The notes under the pieces are model-generated. The model was not told where the DNA came from. It saw only the letters and a list, made by a program, of their open reading frames with translations, and did not search any database. The translations under genes were made by a program, and so were the position numbers. This document shows positions 61,516-64,000 of a DNA stretch of 64,000 nt, piece after piece (the first letter of the stretch is position 1; the number at the start of each line of letters is the position of its first letter). Source of the stretch: Pararhizobium antarcticum (lineage in GTDB: Bacteria > Pseudomonadota > Alphaproteobacteria > Rhizobiales > Rhizobiaceae); the NCBI RefSeq assembly GCF_001885585.1, contig NZ_LSRP01000024.1:60600-124599 (forward strand), written 5' to 3'.

Positions 61516-61905
61516 TTAAACCTGGCCCGTAAGCTCGCAGACGGCCGAGAGCTTGTTGCCATCGGGATCGCGGACATAGGCGGCGTAGAAATCCGCGTGA
61601 TAGGGGCGCAGACCGGGCTTTCCCTCGTCGGTGCCGCCATGGGCCATGGCGGCGGCGTAGAAGGCATCGACAAGGGCCCGGCTTTCGGCTTCCAGCGCCA
61701 CCATCGAACCATTGCCGATCGTTGCGGGTTTCTTGTCGTAGGGTGAAACGATCCAGAGGCGGCAGCGGCTGTCGGCCTCTGCGCCATAGCCGATCTCGAC
61801 TGCGTCCGTCACCCGTCGCACCAGCCCGAGCGGGGCAAGGGCCGCATCATAAAAAACCGTTGCCTTCGCCAGGTCGTTGCTGCCGAGCGTGATATAGAGC
61901 AGCAT
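61516..61905 (-). CDS. VOC (glyoxalase-fold) family protein
   Basis: 129 residues from the ATG at 61905 (MLLYITLGSNDLAKATVFYD), with GAGGACTG upstream. Glyoxalase/bleomycin-resistance fold with metal-ligand-like HADFYAAYVRDPDGNKLSAVCE. Substrate unknown. Begins 4 bases after the rlmE stop, so it is likely on the ppx-rlmE transcript. Confidence 0.87.
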   Translation of the reverse strand: MLLYITLGSNDLAKATVFYDAALAPLGLVRRVTDAVEIGYGAEADSRCRLWIVSPYDKKPATIGNGSMVALEAESRALVDAFYAAAMAHGGTDEGKPGLRPYHADFYAAYVRDPDGNKLSAVCELTGQV

Positions 61906-61909
61906 GGTG

Positions 61910-62692
61910 TCAGTCCTCGTTTTCGCCGGCCATTTCGCGATCGTCGCGCATGTCGGCATCATCTTCGGCATTGAAGTCGGGCCGGGTCGGCCTGTCGGGA
62001 TGGCGGCCCTTGAAGCCCTTGGCGAGCAGGAACATTTCCACCGATTCGGCCCGCGAAGCGGCCGGCTTGACATGGATGACCTGCTTGAAGTTCTGCTTCA
62101 GCAGGGTCAGCAGTTCGCGCTCGGCCCCCCCCTGGAAGGTTTTCGCCAGAAAATGGCCCCCTTCGGCCAGAACGTCGATGGCAAAATAGGCCGCGACCTC
62201 GCAGAGATGCATGGTGCGGATATGGTCTGTCTGGCGATGCCCGGTGGTTGGCGCGGCCATGTCCGAGAGGACCAGATCTGGCGTACCGCCGAGCGCTGCC
62301 ATCAACCTGTCGGGAGCCGACGGATCGAGAAAGTCGAGCTGCAAGATATGCACGCCGGCCAGAGGATCGAGCTCGAGAAAGTCGATCGCCACGACCTTTG
62401 GGTCGTCATCGGTCGAATTGGTGACCTTGGCGGCGATCTGCGACCAGCTGCCCGGAGCCGCGCCCAGATCGATGATGCGCATGGCGCCCGACATGATCTT
62501 GTGCTTCTCGTCGATCTCCAGCAGCTTGAAGGCCGCGCGGGCGCGGTAACCTTCGAGCTGGGCGCGCTGCACATAGGGATCGTTGATGTGGCGCTCGATC
62601 CAGCGCCGCGACGAGGCCTTCAGCTTGCCCTTCTTGACCTTCTGGCCAAGCTTGCGGCCGGTGCGGTTTCCGCCGATCGGGGGTTTCGTCAT
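61910..62692 (-). CDS. rlmE: 23S rRNA (uridine2552-2'-O)-methyltransferase
   Basis: 260 residues. Starts with a basic tail ([20 protein letters not shown]), then [13 protein letters not shown], the SAM site [16 protein letters not shown] and [11 protein letters not shown], and the late catalytic Lys in FLAKTFQGG (K-D-K-E type). Methylates U2552 of the ribosomal A-loop. Overlaps the stop of the Ppx/GppA gene by 4 bases. Confidence 0.95.
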   Translation of the reverse strand: MTKPPIGGNRTGRKLGQKVKKGKLKASSRRWIERHINDPYVQRAQLEGYRARAAFKLLEIDEKHKIMSGAMRIIDLGAAPGSWSQIAAKVTNSTDDDPKVVAIDFLELDPLAGVHILQLDFLDPSAPDRLMAALGGTPDLVLSDMAAPTTGHRQTDHIRTMHLCEVAAYFAIDVLAEGGHFLAKTFQGGAERELLTLLKQNFKQVIHVKPAASRAESVEMFLLAKGFKGRHPDRPTRPDFNAEDDADMRDDREMAGENED

Positions 62693-64000
62693 GACTTGTT
62701 TCCTTCATGGGAACCCTGCGGTCCCGGGATGCCGCGGGGGAAGCGACGCGGACGGCCACGCCGCCAGGCGCCGTCATCGGCCATCATATCGGTGAGCAGG
62801 CCTTCGCGCAGGCCGCGATCGGCAACGCGCATGCGCTCGGAGGGCCAGCGGCGGCGAATGGCCTCGAGGATGGCGCAGCCGGCCAGCACAAGATCGGCCC
62901 GGTCCGGACCGATGCAGGGATTGGCGGCACGGGCGGTGAAATCCCACGAGAGAAGCCGGGCCTGCATGGCGCTGACTTCATCATCCGACAGCCACAGGCC
63001 ATCGACCTTGCGCCGGTCGTAGCGCGGCAGATCGAGATGCACGCCGGCGAGCGTCGTCACCGTGCCGGATGTGCCGATCAGGTGGAAGCCGGTATCCGCA
63101 TCCGCGCCTGACAGCGCGTCGATCGCCGGGCATTCGAAACCCGACAGCATGGCCTCGACTTCGCGCACCATCGCCTCGAACCCATCCGGCGTGACGTCCT
63201 GGCCGCCATGGCGCTCCGACAAAGTCACGACGCCGACCGGCAGCGAGGTCCAGTGGGTGATGTGGTTGGCCAGCCGGCTGGAGCGGTTGTCGCCGATCCG
63301 GATGACGGCGATTTCCGAGGAGCCACCGCCGATATCGAAGAGCACGACCGATTTCGTGTCGCGGCCGACAAGCGACGAGCAGCCGGAGACGGCAAGCCGC
63401 GCCTCGGTCTCGCGGTTGATGATCTCGAGCTCGAGGCCGGTTTCGCTGAGCACGCGCTCGAGAAAGGCCTCGCCATTGACGGCGGCGCGCGCCGCCTCGG
63501 TGGCGATCAGCCGGCTTTTGCGGATATCGCGCAGCTTCAGCTTCGCGGCGCAGATCTTCAACGCCTCGATCGAGCGGTCCATGGCCTCCGGCGACAGGCG
63601 CCCGGAGGCACCAAGCCCCTCGCCGAGCCGGACGATGCGCGAGAAGGCATCGACCACCCGGAACTGGCCAGGCCGCGTCGGCTGCGCAATCAAAAGGCGG
63701 CAATTGTTGGTGCCGAGATCGAGCGCCGCATAGAGCGGGGCTGCAGCATCCGGTGCATGCGACTGCGTCTGCGGCACGGTGTGGCGCCATCCCTCGAACC
63801 CGGGATGGGCATGGGCCTTCCTGTCCTCCGACACCGCGGCCGGCTGAACGGCACGCGGCCGCTCGGACACAGGCGCTGCCTGCGATGCCTGTGGCTTGTC
63901 GCTGCCGGCCAGCGGCCGGCCCTGCAGGCCGCGACGGTTGCGCTTCTTCTTGCCCCTGTGCGGAGCATTGTGGGGAGTATGGTACGGGGCGCTGTCCGGA
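62689..64000 (-). CDS. Ppx/GppA family phosphatase (5' end probably outside window)
   Basis: Hydrolyses polyphosphate and/or pppGpp. The ASKHA fold is visible: [14 protein letters not shown], the ATEAARAA strand, [12 protein letters not shown] and [17 protein letters not shown] at 63870 could start it (393 residues), but the frame stays open to the window edge with a basic stretch ([10 protein letters not shown]) typical of rhizobial N-terminal tails, so I think the true start is upstream. Single Ppx domain without the HD extension. Coupled to rlmE by a 4-base overlap. Confidence 0.88.
   Translation of the reverse strand, partial: PDSAPYHTPHNAPHRGKKKRNRRGLQGRPLAGSDKPQASQAAPVSERPRAVQPAAVSEDRKAHAHPGFEGWRHTVPQTQSHAPDAAAPLYAALDLGTNNCRLLIAQPTRPGQFRVVDAFSRIVRLGEGLGASGRLSPEAMDRSIEALKICAAKLKLRDIRKSRLIATEAARAAVNGEAFLERVLSETGLELEIINRETEARLAVSGCSSLVGRDTKSVVLFDIGGGSSEIAVIRIGDNRSSRLANHITHWTSLPVGVVTLSERHGGQDVTPDGFEAMVREVEAMLSGFECPAIDALSGADADTGFHLIGTSGTVTTLAGVHLDLPRYDRRKVDGLWLSDDEVSAMQARLLSWDFTARAANPCIGPDRADLVLAGCAILEAIRRRWPSERMRVADRGLREGLLTDMMADDGAWRRGRPRRFPRGIPGPQGSHEGNKS

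Overview
The window looks like core chromosome of an alphaproteobacterium of the family Rhizobiaceae (Rhizobium/Agrobacterium/Sinorhizobium side). This rests on high GC, the gene neighbourhoods (a TIGR01459 HAD protein with ribF and ileS; groESL near hisS-hisZ-hisG; glcD-glcE-glcF; katG divergent from oxyR), a short HisG that depends on HisZ, a DUF1127 protein, a CIRCE plus RpoH-type groESL promoter, and dispersed palindromic repeats of the rhizobial kind. I see no transposase, integrase, phage gene, rRNA, tRNA or CRISPR array. The species is not determined.

Layout. 1-7.3 kb: 5' two thirds of ileS (minus), a RES/Xre toxin-antitoxin pair (plus), ribF, a HAD protein, and a chromate module (chrA plus a rhodanese-ChrB fusion). 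7.4-10.5 kb: groES-groEL with stress control, then a duplicated terminator block and a gene-poor stretch. 10.5-17.5 kb: a small PAS-like protein, an MHYT-PAS-GGDEF-EAL protein, a ferredoxin-reductase-like flavoprotein, a DUF2937 protein and a secreted phytase-like esterase. 17.5-21.5 kb: two repeat elements around hisG-hisZ, then hisS, which carries a striking AT-rich internal patch. 21.6-27.4 kb: an Xre regulator divergent from a second PAS-like paralogue, a His/Met/Cys-rich envelope cluster (DUF305), tag, and two tandem L,D-transpeptidases. 27.4-32.4 kb: glycolate oxidase glcD-glcE-glcF with a divergent LysR regulator. 32.4-42 kb: DUF6880, DUF3422, a FadR-type regulator, a Nudix hydrolase, a PiT phosphate transporter, rsmE, gshA and DUF937. 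42-49 kb: HxlR divergent from a PRISE-type reductase, DUF1127 divergent from a LysR regulator, katG divergent from oxyR. 49-57.5 kb: a dienelactone hydrolase family protein, a zinc alcohol dehydrogenase, a patatin / acetoacetate decarboxylase / 3-hydroxybutyrate dehydrogenase operon, a MAPEG protein, guaB and an exported metallo-beta-lactamase-fold enzyme. 57.6-64 kb: an MFS exporter, a LuxR-type regulator, a small protein, a histidine phosphatase-fold protein, a VOC protein, rlmE and a Ppx/GppA phosphatase that runs off the end.

How genes work together. Stress defence is a theme: groESL, katG/oxyR, gshA, chrA/chrB and the possible copper-binding cluster. Carbon-use units are glcDEF (glycolate) and patatin-adc-bdhA (acetoacetate/3-hydroxybutyrate, linked to polyhydroxybutyrate turnover). 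HisG and HisZ form one enzyme and are translationally coupled. Several divergent pairs have candidate operators: OxyR (ATAG-N7-CTAT) just before oxyR, and a LysR-type GGT-N11-ACC site between glcD and its regulator. The items most worth a second look are the mosaic hisS, an IleS insert, the two small PAS-like Cys-containing paralogues, the 195-bp-period duplication of the groEL tail and terminator, and the toxin-antitoxin pair lodged between ribF and ileS.
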